Positions 5,143 to 13,701 are shown, numbered from the stretch's first letter. The stretch is 14,458 nt of DNA from GCA-2862585 sp963991165 (GCA_963991165.1 CAXDOW010000048.1:1-14458); one strand, 5' to 3'. Numbers and translations: made by a program. Notes: generated by a model not told the origin, from the sequence alone.

Positions 5143-8100
5143 ATGAAATTATTGCTATCTACTATTTTTTTATTGTTCGCTATTCAACAACAACCATTCT
5201 CTCAAAATCAATGGTCACAGGATATATTTGATGATAGCAAAACGCTCTATGAGCTAGAATCAAGCTTTGAAGCCTATTGGAGTGGAAAAGAAATTCAAAA
5301 AGGCAAAGGATGGAAACCATTCAAGAGACGTCACTCTTTTATGGCACCTAGAGTTTATCCAAGTGGTCAATTTCCCTTTGAAAAATTGTATGAAGAATGG
5401 GAAAAGATAAAATACACTCCAAGAAATAGCAGTCAAACCACTATTCAAGCCGATTGGCAAGCTTTTGGCCCGACCAATGTTCCTTTACTCAACACTGGTC
5501 AAAAGCGTGGCGTTGGAAGAGTCAATGTGGTTGCTTTTGACCCTTACAATTCCGACATCATTTGGGTCGGATCACCGAGTGGAGGTCTATGGAAATCAAT
5601 CGATGGTGGTTCGACTTGGACAAGCAATACCGACCTACTGCCCAATTTAGGTGTTTCCGACATTGCCATAGATCACACCAATACGGACATCATGTATATC
5701 ATCACTGGCGACAGAGATGCAGAAGATACATATGCCTATGGCTTGATGAAATCTTCTGATGGTGGGCTAACATGGAACCCAACTGGCTTATCTTTTAACT
5801 TAAACAATTCATACAGGGGAAATAGAGTATTAATTCACCCCAACAATTCAAACATTTTATTGGTGTCGACCAGAAAATCAGGATATGGCGAAACCTATCG
5901 GTCCACTGATGGTGGCGACACATGGGACTTGGTACTAGAAGGACCCAATTTAGTATCTATGGAGTTTAATCCTTCAAACCCCGACCTGGTTTATGGGATA
6001 ACCACTGGAACAAGTAAGTTTTACCGTTCCAATGACAATGGCCAAAACTGGATAAACGTTACCAACCAGGCAGGATTACCAAATTCAGGAAATAATAGAG
6101 GGCTCATTGGGGTAACTCCAGCTAATCCGAATGTCATTTATATTTTATATAGTAAGAACGATAATGGGTTTGGTGGGCTATACAAATCGACCGATGGTGG
6201 ATTTAATTTCACATTACAATCTGAAAGTCCCAATATCTTTGGCTATGAAACCGATGGAAGTGATGTCGGCGGACAAGGATGGTACGATATTGCCATGACT
6301 ATATCACCAACCAATGAAGACGAAGTGTATATTGGAGGTATCAATTTATGGAAATCTATAAATGGCGGGCAAGACTGGGATATTATTAGCCATTGGTATG
6401 GAGCAGGTGGAAATCCATATGTTCATGCCGACCAGCACTATTTAGTTTTCAATCCGTTGACAAATTCTTTGTTTGCAGGAAATGACGGTGGCATTTACAA
6501 AAGTGAAGACAATGGAAATTCCTGGGCCGATTTGAGTGATGGACTTCAAATTACTCAATTCTATAAAATTGGTATATCTCAAACAAATTTTGGGTTAGTC
6601 TTAGGAGGTTCTCAGGATAATGGAACCTTACGTTGCAACACTCAAAATGACTGGTCAGCCGTGAGAGGTGGTGATGGCATGGAATGTGCTGTAGACCCCA
6701 CCGATGCTAGCATAATGTATTCTGAACTATATTATGGTGATATTGGCATATCGTACGATGGTGGTAATTCGTGGGACAATATAGCTCCAGACACAGATGG
6801 TGAATGGATTACTCCTTATCAGATTGATCAAAATAGCCCCAACCGAATTGTTATCGGTTATGATGTAGTTTATGAAAGTTTAGATTATGGTTCGACATGG
6901 AATGCCATTTCCAATGGATTTAATAATTCCTCTACTATTGATGTCATCTGCTTAGCTCCATCTGACGATGAAACGATTTATATTGCTGAAGAAGATGATA
7001 TTTTCAGAACCAGCGATGGAGGGCAAAATTGGATAAATATCAGCTCTGCATTACCTAATAAAAGCGTTACATTCTTAGCTGTTCATCCAAACAATCCTGA
7101 TATAGTTTGGGCCACATTTTCTGGTTACTCTAGTCAACAGAAAGTATATTTTTCACAAAATGGCGGAGGAAGTTGGACGAATATTTCCTCAAACTTACCA
7201 AATTTACCGGTCAACTGCATATTACATTATTCTCCCAATGAAACCTTATTTATTGGTACTGATATAGGTGTTTTTTACAAAGATTCAAGCATGACGGACT
7301 GGCAAACTTTTAATCAAGGTCTTCCCAACGCGATAGTCACAGAATTGGAATATCACATTAGTACAAATACCCTATTTGCAGGTACTTATGGAAGAGGCCT
7401 TTGGATGACCTCATTACCAGCTGTTGTTCCACCGACATCATCATTCAATTTTAGTATAATTAACGAGTGTTCTGGACTGGTGAGTTTTAATAGCAACTCC
7501 AGTAATGCTGTTTCTGTTCAATGGGATTTTGGCGATAATACATTTTCCGATGAAAGTGTTACAACTCATCAATTTTCAGCCAGTGGCGATTACAATATTC
7601 GTCTAGTTGCTGTCAACGAACTTGGCGCTGACACCACCGAACAAACTCTTACAATCAATTTGGTTAGTTTACCTACATCGCAAGATGAACACATTTGCAC
7701 ACCTGGTAGCGTAACATTGACCGCCAATACGAATAATTCTCAAGCAATAATTAATTGGTTTGATGCACCCTCCAATGGTAATTTATTACACACTGGCAAC
7801 AATTACACCACGAATGTTTTAAATTCATCGTCTACCTTTTATGCTTCTTCTGTTGAAGAATTAGATTCTGCCAACATAGGTGAAATTAATCATACGGGAG
7901 ATTCGGACTACAGTGGTTCCATTTCCAGCGTTGGTTCCTTGGAATTTGATGCCAATGAATCGTTCTTATTACAGTCTGTTGATGTCTTCACCAACCAGCC
8001 AGGCGAACGTAAAATCAATCTAGTAGATAATGCAGGTAATGTTGTTCAAGAACATACCGAGTTTGTCCCCATAAGCGACAACTCTCCACATACCATTCAA

Positions 8101-9303
8101 CTAAATTTCTATGTTGAAGCTGGTGAAACATATCGACTAACGACTGATAATGATGTAAGTATCGCTAATCTTGGTGGTGAAAACCCACAATTTAAAAGGT
8201 CATCCTCAAACAGTCTTTCTTTCCCCTATCAATTTGGAAATATTTTGAGCATAAATGGCTCTTTTTGGTATGGAAATAACGGCGAATTTTTAACTGATTA
8301 CTACTACTACTTTTATAATTGGAAGGTTAAAACGATATGTTCGAGTGCTTTAGTTCCAGTCACTGCTCATGTTGGCAGTAATCAAACCCTATCTATTGAA
8401 TATAATTCCAATTGTAATTATGATAGCATTGTACTAACTGCCAATGGTAACTTTACAACTTATGAATGGAGCAACCAAACTAATGGGCAGTCATTAACTG
8501 TTTTTGAACCTGGGAACTATCAATTGACAGCCATCGATTCCTTAGGATGTATAGCATCATCCTCTGTCTCTATTCCCAGCATTACAAGTTTTGAAATTTC
8601 TACTTCTGAATCCCTCTGTCAAGGGTCAAGTATTTTTTTACAAAGCATGTCGGGATTACAATCTTACCTATGGAATACGGGAGATACTACCAGCACTATT
8701 TCTATCAGTGAACCAGGAAGTTATTCTGTTTCGGCCAGTGATAACAATGGATGTAGCTTGTACGATGATATTATTATTGAATCTGAGGTTGCTCAATCTG
8801 TAGCTATTCAATACGATTTAGATTCTTTGTCAATATGTATCAACTCTCAAGTAGATTTTAGTGTTTCACCACAATTCGAAAATTCAAACGTAATTTGGAA
8901 TAACACATCCTTTGGCTCCAATTTTAGTCAGACGTTTTACTTAATTGGTAATGTTGGCGTGACCGTTTCGGCTATCGACCAAAACGGATGTACTAGTTAC
9001 GACACTTTAATGCTGAAAGTGATAGAATGCTCAGTTTCTATTGATGATTTGATTGCTAACACTCAACTCTACCCTAACCCTAATGACGGGAAGTTTATTT
9101 TTCAACACCAATCCAAACTCAATGAGATAGAGTATATCACTATTCTAGACCTTCAAGGTCGAATTATTGAAAAAAGAGAAGCAAACTACGTTGACAACAA
9201 ACTTTTGGAACGATTTAATTTAAGTCAACTCAGTAAAGGACTGTATTTTGTCGAGCTTAAAACATCATTGGGCACTGCGACAAAAAAGGTTATCATAGAG
9301 TAA
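5143..9303 (+). CDS. T9SS-exported Asp-box propeller protein with PKD and Ig-like domains
   Basis: A 1386-residue secreted protein. A signal peptide (1-20, cleaved around Q-P-F-S-Q) is followed by a region of about 100-750 rich in Asp-box (BNR) turns, S-x-D-G-G-x-x-W: I count eleven, near residues 152, 204, 254, 296, 349, 405, 454, 537, 579, 623 and 671. They indicate one or two beta-propellers, as in sortilin/VPS10-like and GH74-like proteins. A PKD domain (about 760-850) carries W-D-F-G-D at 794-798. An Ig-like and a jelly-roll-like region follow (about 850-1080). Then come three similar modules starting and ending with Cys (1091-1136, 1159-1204, 1232-1283). The C-terminal type A sorting domain (about 1303-1386), with L-Y-P-N-P-N-D-G, directs T9SS export and cell-surface attachment. 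An adhesin or a polysaccharide- or protein-binding role is likely; I cannot identify catalytic residues. Confidence 0.92.
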   Translation: MKLLLSTIFLLFAIQQQPFSQNQWSQDIFDDSKTLYELESSFEAYWSGKEIQKGKGWKPFKRRHSFMAPRVYPSGQFPFEKLYEEWEKIKYTPRNSSQTTIQADWQAFGPTNVPLLNTGQKRGVGRVNVVAFDPYNSDIIWVGSPSGGLWKSIDGGSTWTSNTDLLPNLGVSDIAIDHTNTDIMYIITGDRDAEDTYAYGLMKSSDGGLTWNPTGLSFNLNNSYRGNRVLIHPNNSNILLVSTRKSGYGETYRSTDGGDTWDLVLEGPNLVSMEFNPSNPDLVYGITTGTSKFYRSNDNGQNWINVTNQAGLPNSGNNRGLIGVTPANPNVIYILYSKNDNGFGGLYKSTDGGFNFTLQSESPNIFGYETDGSDVGGQGWYDIAMTISPTNEDEVYIGGINLWKSINGGQDWDIISHWYGAGGNPYVHADQHYLVFNPLTNSLFAGNDGGIYKSEDNGNSWADLSDGLQITQFYKIGISQTNFGLVLGGSQDNGTLRCNTQNDWSAVRGGDGMECAVDPTDASIMYSELYYGDIGISYDGGNSWDNIAPDTDGEWITPYQIDQNSPNRIVIGYDVVYESLDYGSTWNAISNGFNNSSTIDVICLAPSDDETIYIAEEDDIFRTSDGGQNWINISSALPNKSVTFLAVHPNNPDIVWATFSGYSSQQKVYFSQNGGGSWTNISSNLPNLPVNCILHYSPNETLFIGTDIGVFYKDSSMTDWQTFNQGLPNAIVTELEYHISTNTLFAGTYGRGLWMTSLPAVVPPTSSFNFSIINECSGLVSFNSNSSNAVSVQWDFGDNTFSDESVTTHQFSASGDYNIRLVAVNELGADTTEQTLTINLVSLPTSQDEHICTPGSVTLTANTNNSQAIINWFDAPSNGNLLHTGNNYTTNVLNSSSTFYASSVEELDSANIGEINHTGDSDYSGSISSVGSLEFDANESFLLQSVDVFTNQPGERKINLVDNAGNVVQEHTEFVPISDNSPHTIQLNFYVEAGETYRLTTDNDVSIANLGGENPQFKRSSSNSLSFPYQFGNILSINGSFWYGNNGEFLTDYYYYFYNWKVKTICSSALVPVTAHVGSNQTLSIEYNSNCNYDSIVLTANGNFTTYEWSNQTNGQSLTVFEPGNYQLTAIDSLGCIASSSVSIPSITSFEISTSESLCQGSSIFLQSMSGLQSYLWNTGDTTSTISISEPGSYSVSASDNNGCSLYDDIIIESEVAQSVAIQYDLDSLSICINSQVDFSVSPQFENSNVIWNNTSFGSNFSQTFYLIGNVGVTVSAIDQNGCTSYDTLMLKVIECSVSIDDLIANTQLYPNPNDGKFIFQHQSKLNEIEYITILDLQGRIIEKREANYVDNKLLERFNLSQLSKGLYFVELKTSLGTATKKVIIE

Positions 9304-9314
9304 TTTCCTGCCTT

Positions 9315-10715
9315 TTATGGAAATATCTTTTTTGGATTCAAAATACCTTTTGGGTCAAACAGTTTCTTTATTCCTTTTTGAAGGGACATGTTTTCATTGG
9401 AAAAGGCAATATCTAAGTAACTTTTTTGAACCAAACCGATGCCATGTTCTCCGCTAATGGTACCACCCAAACCAACCGTAAGTTCAAAAACCTCTCTGAT
9501 ACCTTTAGTAAGCTCATGGTTCCAATCATGATCAGACATGTTACCTTTTATGATGTTAATGTGTAGATTTCCATCTCCAGCATGTCCATAACAAACGGAT
9601 GAAAAGCCATATTTTTCTCCTATGGCTTTTACACCTTTAAGAAGTTTTGGCAGTTCGGCTCTTGGAACCACTGTATCTTCTTCTTTGTATATACTATTGC
9701 TTTTAACAGCTTCTCCAACAGCTCTTCTCAATTTCCATAGCTGTTCTTTCTGCATGTGAGAATCCGCAAAGAGGATATCATCGCAATCATATTCCTCCAT
9801 GACTTGGGTGATTTTTTCACACTCTTTAAATAAGGTATCTAAGTCATTGCCATCGACTTCAATTAGAAGGTGGGCTTGAATATCATCTTTTACAGCTACG
9901 CTAATATCCATAAATTGACATGTCCAATCAATGGCATCTCGCTCCATAAACTCTAAAGCAGATGGAGTTATTCCAGCCCTGAAAACAGCAGAAACGGCTT
10001 GACATGCTTTTTCTGCTGATGGAAAGGGAACTAATAGTGTCAAATCCTGTGTAGGATGAGGAATTAGTTTAAAAACAATTTTAGTAATGACTCCTAATGT
10101 CCCTTCACTACCAACCATTAGCTGGGTCAAATTATAGCCCGTGGAGTTTTTCAACACATTAGCTCCAGTCCAAATGATATCTCCATTGGCCAAAACTACT
10201 TCCAAATTGAGTACATAATCTTTGGTCACACCATATTTCAATGCTTTCGGACCGCCCGAGTTTTCAGCCAAATTACCTCCCAAAAAACTACTCCCCTTGC
10301 TTGCTGGATCTGGTGGGTAAAACAATCCTTTTTCTTTCACAGCATCTTTAAATACTTGATTGATGACACCAGGTTCGACTGTGGCTTGTAAATTTCGTTC
10401 GTCAACTTCTATAATTCGATTTAACCTTTCCGTACTTAAGGCAACGCCTCCACAAACAGGAAGAGAACCCCCACTGAGTCCTGTTCTTGCACCACAAGGA
10501 GTGACTGAAATTCCTTGATGATTGCAATACCTTAAAATAGAGGAAATGTCGTTTGTGTCGCTTGGCAGTAGAACCACTTCAGGAAAATAAGTTAAATCTT
10601 CCGTTTCGTCTCGAGAATAAAGCGCTAAGCTATCCTTAGAAGTTAAAACCCCATCACTTCCCAGTAGTTCTTGGAAAAAACTATAATCGTAGGAATCTAT
10701 TTTTTTAAAATCCAT
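9315..10715 (-). CDS. FAD-linked 2-hydroxyacid dehydrogenase, GlcD/D-lactate dehydrogenase type
   Basis: A 466-residue flavoprotein of the VAO/PCMH superfamily, expected to oxidise D-lactate, glycolate or a similar 2-hydroxyacid and pass electrons to the respiratory chain. The FAD-binding domain (about 46-220) shows P-C-G-A-R-T-G-L-S-G-G at 73-83, P-P-D-P-A-S-K-G-S-S at 134-143, G-G-N-L-A-E-N-S-G-G-P at 146-156 and G-S-E-G-T-L-G-V-I at 202-210. The C-terminal FAD-oxidase domain has G-H-A-G-D-G-N-L-H at 377-385 and S-G-E-H-G-I-G at 421-427, all conserved in GlcD and D-LDH enzymes. There is no fused iron-sulfur domain and no GlcE/GlcF partner nearby, so it may act alone. The substrate cannot be decided from sequence. 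It is convergent with the propeller gene, with only 11 bases between the stop codons. Confidence 0.92.
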   Translation of the reverse strand: MDFKKIDSYDYSFFQELLGSDGVLTSKDSLALYSRDETEDLTYFPEVVLLPSDTNDISSILRYCNHQGISVTPCGARTGLSGGSLPVCGGVALSTERLNRIIEVDERNLQATVEPGVINQVFKDAVKEKGLFYPPDPASKGSSFLGGNLAENSGGPKALKYGVTKDYVLNLEVVLANGDIIWTGANVLKNSTGYNLTQLMVGSEGTLGVITKIVFKLIPHPTQDLTLLVPFPSAEKACQAVSAVFRAGITPSALEFMERDAIDWTCQFMDISVAVKDDIQAHLLIEVDGNDLDTLFKECEKITQVMEEYDCDDILFADSHMQKEQLWKLRRAVGEAVKSNSIYKEEDTVVPRAELPKLLKGVKAIGEKYGFSSVCYGHAGDGNLHINIIKGNMSDHDWNHELTKGIREVFELTVGLGGTISGEHGIGLVQKSYLDIAFSNENMSLQKGIKKLFDPKGILNPKKIFP

Positions 10716-10871
10716 ATGTAGATTTTTTACAAATTTATATATTTTGATTATTACAATTTTAACACTTTAATATTATTTGCTTTTCCCAAACAAACTGTAA
10801 ATAACGATTTTGTGAAAAGAAATTTCTAGAAAATAATAAATTAGTATATTCGACCATTAAAAATTAAATCT
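10716..10871. other. Divergent intergenic region
   Basis: These 156 AT-rich bases separate the divergent oxidase and peptide transporter genes. They hold the oxidase promoter and, for the transporter, only a near-match -7 box (TATATTCG at 10845-10852, seven of eight positions) without a well-spaced -33. I see no RNA gene, clear repeat or small gene here. Confidence 0.5.
10730..10756 (-). promoter_or_regulatory. Promoter of the FAD-linked oxidase gene
   Basis: The minus strand reads TAAATTTG at 10730-10737, an exact -7 match, with TTG at 10754-10756 16 bases upstream of it. Only 14 bases separate the box from the ATG at 10715, so the leader would be under about 12 bases. Confidence 0.5.
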
Positions 10872-12470
10872 ATGCTTCATTTAATCTCATATGTTGTCTT
10901 TACTGTTATCATTTTATTAGTTGCAAAAACTTATTTGGACAAGAAAGGACATCCTAAAGGGTTGTTTTATTTGTTCTTTGCTGAAATGTGGGAACGCTTT
11001 TCGTTCTACGGGATGAGAGCTCTTTTAACATTATATCTCATCAAGGATTATTACTCTCACCTAGAAAATAACGAAGAGGTGGCTTATGGAATTTATGCCG
11101 CATATGGCGCTTTGGTCTACCTTACCCCTCTTATTGGAGGTTTTTTGGCTGATAAATTTATTGGATATAGAAAATCTATTCTTTTTGGTGGAATACTAAT
11201 GGCTCTTGGTCATTTCTTTATGGCATTTCCCACCGACCTGTTTTTCTATGGGGCCTTGGGGCTTCTGATTATGGGCAACGGATTTTTTAAGCCAAATATT
11301 TCTTCCTTGGTCGGTTCTCTTTACGAAGAAGGTGATATTAAACGTGATGGTGGTTTTACCATATTTTACATGGGTATTAATCTTGGCGCTATGATTGCTC
11401 CTTTGTTCTGTGGCTACCTTGGCGAAGTATACGGATGGCACTATGGCTTTGGCGCTGCAGGAATTGGCATGTTAGCTGGTCTAGTTGTTTTTTGGAATGG
11501 CATCAGCAAGAATGTTCTTGGTGACAAAGGATTACAACCAAAAGAATATATTAACAAAAAGTTTTCTGGCATTTCCATCGCTAATTTAATATACATACTT
11601 GGCTTTTTGGCAGTGCCAATTTTTGCCTATTTGATTGTTCTTGATACTCAGTCGGAAATTCTTGGTGATGTTTTAACTGTTGTGGGTGGAATTGTACTAG
11701 TTTATTTGGGCTATATCATTTATGATTATAAAGTGACGCAGAACGATAAAGTAAGCGGAGATCGCCTCATTGCAATTATAATTTTATCGGTTTTCCTAAC
11801 TATTTTTTGGGCCTGTTTTGAGCAAGCAGGGAGTTCAGTAACGGTTTGGATTGACAAATGTGTCAATTTGGTTGGCATGAACGCTTCTCAAACCAATGCC
11901 ATCAATCCTGGTTATATTGTCTTGTTGGCCATTCCATTCAGCTTAATGTGGACCAAGTTAGGCGCCATGAATAGGAATCCAAATACACCCATTAAGTTTG
12001 CTCTTGGTATTTTCCAGTTAGGATTAGGTTTTTTATTATTTGCCGCAACAGCTCATTTTATAGGTGAAAATGGTAAAGTACCTTTTCTTTTTGTATTTCT
12101 AGGGTATTTCTTAATTACAACTGGAGAGTTGTTTTTATCGCCCATTGGACTTTCAAAAGTGACGGAATTATCGCCTAAAAAAATGGTTGCCTTTATGATG
12201 GGAGTATGGTTTTTATCTTCTACTTTCGCTCATTACATTTCCGGTATTTTGGCCAAACTTACCACCTCATCAACCAGTAATGAAAGTAACTGGCTTTCCG
12301 ATTTAGGTAATTGGTTTATGGGTAATCCTGATATCTCAAGTGAGTCAGTTGCTACCTTGATGCAATACAATAATATCTATGCTCAAATAGGGTTTGTTAC
12401 AATATTTATCGCTATTTTCGTTATGATAATATCACCATTTATTAAAAAGCTAATGCACGGAGTTCATTAA
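10872..12470 (+). CDS. Proton-coupled oligopeptide transporter (POT/PTR2 family)
   Basis: A 532-residue inner-membrane transporter of the major facilitator superfamily, importing di- and tripeptides (some members take other solutes) with protons. The proton-coupling motif E-x-x-E-R-F-S-F-Y-G is at 38-47. T-P-L-I-G-G-F-L-A-D at 85-94 precedes the basic K-F-I-G-Y-R loop. The PTR2 signature G-F-F-K-P-N-I-S-S-L is at 137-146, and F-Y-M-G-I-N-L-G-A at 165-173. About a dozen further hydrophobic segments continue to the C-terminus. Unusually, the protein starts with a hydrophobic segment (1-20) before the usual H-P-K-G-L-F start of the family; the only alternative starts inside it are non-ATG codons. 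The next gene begins 20 bases after the stop, so an operon with the two thioredoxin-like genes is likely. Confidence 0.94.
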   Translation: MLHLISYVVFTVIILLVAKTYLDKKGHPKGLFYLFFAEMWERFSFYGMRALLTLYLIKDYYSHLENNEEVAYGIYAAYGALVYLTPLIGGFLADKFIGYRKSILFGGILMALGHFFMAFPTDLFFYGALGLLIMGNGFFKPNISSLVGSLYEEGDIKRDGGFTIFYMGINLGAMIAPLFCGYLGEVYGWHYGFGAAGIGMLAGLVVFWNGISKNVLGDKGLQPKEYINKKFSGISIANLIYILGFLAVPIFAYLIVLDTQSEILGDVLTVVGGIVLVYLGYIIYDYKVTQNDKVSGDRLIAIIILSVFLTIFWACFEQAGSSVTVWIDKCVNLVGMNASQTNAINPGYIVLLAIPFSLMWTKLGAMNRNPNTPIKFALGIFQLGLGFLLFAATAHFIGENGKVPFLFVFLGYFLITTGELFLSPIGLSKVTELSPKKMVAFMMGVWFLSSTFAHYISGILAKLTTSSTSNESNWLSDLGNWFMGNPDISSESVATLMQYNNIYAQIGFVTIFIAIFVMIISPFIKKLMHGVH

Positions 12471-12490
12471 TCCTAAATTATTTAAACAAA

Positions 12491-12958
12491 ATGAAACATT
12501 CACTCATTATTTTTTTCTGCTTATCAATAGCTCTAATCGATGTAAATGCTCAGCAGAATGACGGATGGCACCTAAATTTTGACAAAGCCTCCAAAGAATC
12601 CATAGAAACAAATAAACCCATTCTAGCTAATTTTACTGGTAGCGATTGGTGTGGCTGGTGCAAAAAACTCAAAAGAGAGGTATTTGATACTCCAGCGTTT
12701 AAAAAATGGGCAGATGAAAATGTTGTTTTGTTAGAGCTAGACTATCCAAGACGGGTCCAACAACCAGAAGATATTAAAAAACAAAATAAAGAACTACAAC
12801 AATTTTTCAAAGTAAGAGGTTACCCTACTCTACATTTATTTTCAGTTAACAACTCCGATGGGAAAACGCAAATTACCTCTCTTGGAAAAACTGGTTATGT
12901 AGCAGGAGGACCAACCCCCTGGATTGCTAACGCCAACACATTGTTAAAAAATAAATAA
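12491..12958 (+). CDS. Periplasmic thioredoxin-like protein (C-G-W-C)
   Basis: A 155-residue protein with a cleavable signal peptide (M-K-H, hydrophobic 4-16, cleavage after V-N-A at 18-20) and one thioredoxin fold of the Thioredoxin_7 type. The redox site is D-W-C-G-W-C-K-K-L with Cys54 and Cys57, and the conserved cis-proline is Pro112 in R-G-Y-P-T-L. A likely insertion (about 86-105, rich in Lys/Gln/Glu) lies between the central strand and the cis-Pro, as in other secreted Bacteroidota thioredoxin-like proteins. It would reduce or shuffle disulfides in the periplasm; partner and direction are unknown. It lies 20 bases downstream of the peptide transporter, and its stop codon overlaps the start of the next gene by one base, suggesting translational coupling. 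Confidence 0.92.
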   Translation: MKHSLIIFFCLSIALIDVNAQQNDGWHLNFDKASKESIETNKPILANFTGSDWCGWCKKLKREVFDTPAFKKWADENVVLLELDYPRRVQQPEDIKKQNKELQQFFKVRGYPTLHLFSVNNSDGKTQITSLGKTGYVAGGPTPWIANANTLLKNK

Positions 12959-13515
12959 TGAAACAAATAGTCGTTATATTAACGGTTTTAGTTTTACCGT
13001 TTTGGGTGTCGTCCTGCAACAACGAAAAAGCTAATCCTAAAACAGATCAGAAAAAAGCAAATTTAAAGGAAGTCATAAAGACCAATCAATCTAATGCATC
13101 CATCAATTGGTTAACTCTTAATGAGCTTGATAAAAAAATGGCAAAAACTCCAAAAAAAGTCATTTTCTTATTTACCAAAAAGGGCTGTCCATATTGCAAA
13201 GAAATGAAGGAGACTACTTTATCTGATGCTGAAATCATCAAACTGATGAATGATAATTATTATGCCGTGATGCTTGACGGCAAAAGCAAAGAGCCCATGA
13301 CTTTTAAGGGCGTTACCTACGTTAATGATCATCCGAATCCAGAGGATGCGCCTTGGCGTCATAACCTTTTTTCAGAATTGGTAGATCCTTTCAATGGAGG
13401 ATACTATTGGCCCTCAACTGTCATATTCGACGAAAATTATAATAAAATAAGAAGTTTTCCCGGACTTCAAAAGCCCGCACAGTTTAAGCGACTGCTAATG
13501 AATTTTATTAAATAA
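12958..13515 (+). CDS. Thioredoxin-like lipoprotein (C-P-Y-C)
   Basis: A 185-residue lipoprotein. The type II signal peptide ends in V-S-S-C with Cys20, followed by a Lys/Asn-rich linker of about 25-30 residues. The thioredoxin-like domain (about 50-185) has K-K-G-C-P-Y-C-K-E-M (Cys77 and Cys80) and a cis-proline at 152 in Y-W-P-S-T. C-P-Y-C is the classic glutaredoxin active site, but the remainder, with the insertion near 110-145 (D-H-P-N-P-E-D-A-P-W-R-H), looks like a secreted thioredoxin-like protein. Start and upstream stop overlap as TAATG, so it is translated with the preceding gene. The pair gives one soluble and one membrane-anchored thiol protein with different active sites. The hairpin just after the stop (13517-13545) probably also ends this transcript. 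Confidence 0.9.
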   Translation: MKQIVVILTVLVLPFWVSSCNNEKANPKTDQKKANLKEVIKTNQSNASINWLTLNELDKKMAKTPKKVIFLFTKKGCPYCKEMKETTLSDAEIIKLMNDNYYAVMLDGKSKEPMTFKGVTYVNDHPNPEDAPWRHNLFSELVDPFNGGYYWPSTVIFDENYNKIRSFPGLQKPAQFKRLLMNFIK

Positions 13516-13516
13516 C

Positions 13517-13545
13517 AAAAAAGGTCTTAAGCAAATAAGACCTTT
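13517..13545 (-). terminator. Terminator of tRNA-His, probably shared with the thioredoxin operon
   Basis: A perfect 10-bp stem (13520-13529 with 13536-13545, loop 13530-13535). Read on the minus strand it ends in six T residues (13517-13522), directly after the tRNA 3' end. On the plus strand only three T residues follow, so it works better for the tRNA but may end the converging thioredoxin transcript too. Confidence 0.75.
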
Positions 13546-13549
13546 GAAG

Positions 13550-13624
13550 GGTGGAAGATGGGATTCGAACCCACGGCCCTCGGAACCACAATCCGATGCT
13601 CTAACCAACTGAGCTACAACCACC
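13550..13624 (-). tRNA. tRNA-His, anticodon GTG
   Basis: The minus strand folds as a full cloverleaf. The D-arm is GCTC/GAGC, the anticodon stem TCGGA/TCCGA with loop TTGTGGT (anticodon GTG), the variable loop GGGCC and the T-arm GTGGG/CCCAT with loop TTCGAAT. The extra G-1 specific to tRNA-His is encoded (13624) and faces C73 (13550), the main identity pair for histidyl-tRNA synthetase. The 3' CCA is not encoded. The acceptor stem GTGGTTG pairs with CTTCCAC except for two adjacent U-U positions (5-68 and 6-67), which is odd. Confidence 0.95.
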
Positions 13625-13638
13625 ATTTTTATTGAGGG

Positions 13639-13646
13639 CAAATATA
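13639..13646 (-). promoter_or_regulatory. -7 promoter box of tRNA-His
   Basis: The minus strand reads TATATTTG, an exact -7 match 14 bases upstream of the tRNA 5' end. It is the same octamer as upstream of rpmB. Candidate upstream TTG elements are only 8-14 bases away, closer than usual. Confidence 0.45.
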
Positions 13647-13686
13647 TGAATTTACAAAATCAACCGTCCTTTTTTATTAAAAAAAC

Positions 13687-13694
13687 TATCTTTG
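13687..13694 (+). promoter_or_regulatory. -7 promoter box of the copper ATPase gene
   Basis: TATCTTTG is an exact -7 match, identical to the box of the zinc peptidase gene. It ends only seven bases before the ATG at 13702, so the transcript would be leaderless or nearly so. No -33 TTG is evident at the usual distance. Confidence 0.4.
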
Positions 13695-13701
13695 AAGAAC
13701 C

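Noticed and set aside
5465..5759. Overlapping plus-strand open frames within the propeller gene
   Set aside because: They are out-of-frame shadows of Asp-box coding sequence, with no independent start signals.
9303..9333. Possible terminator of the propeller gene (6-bp stem with a T-rich tail)
   Set aside because: The stem is short, the loop is ten bases and the T-rich tail begins after an ATC; it lies inside the end of the convergent oxidase gene. Too weak to call.
11196..11441. Minus-strand open frame inside the peptide transporter gene
   Set aside because: It is antisense to strongly conserved transporter motifs, with no family resemblance.
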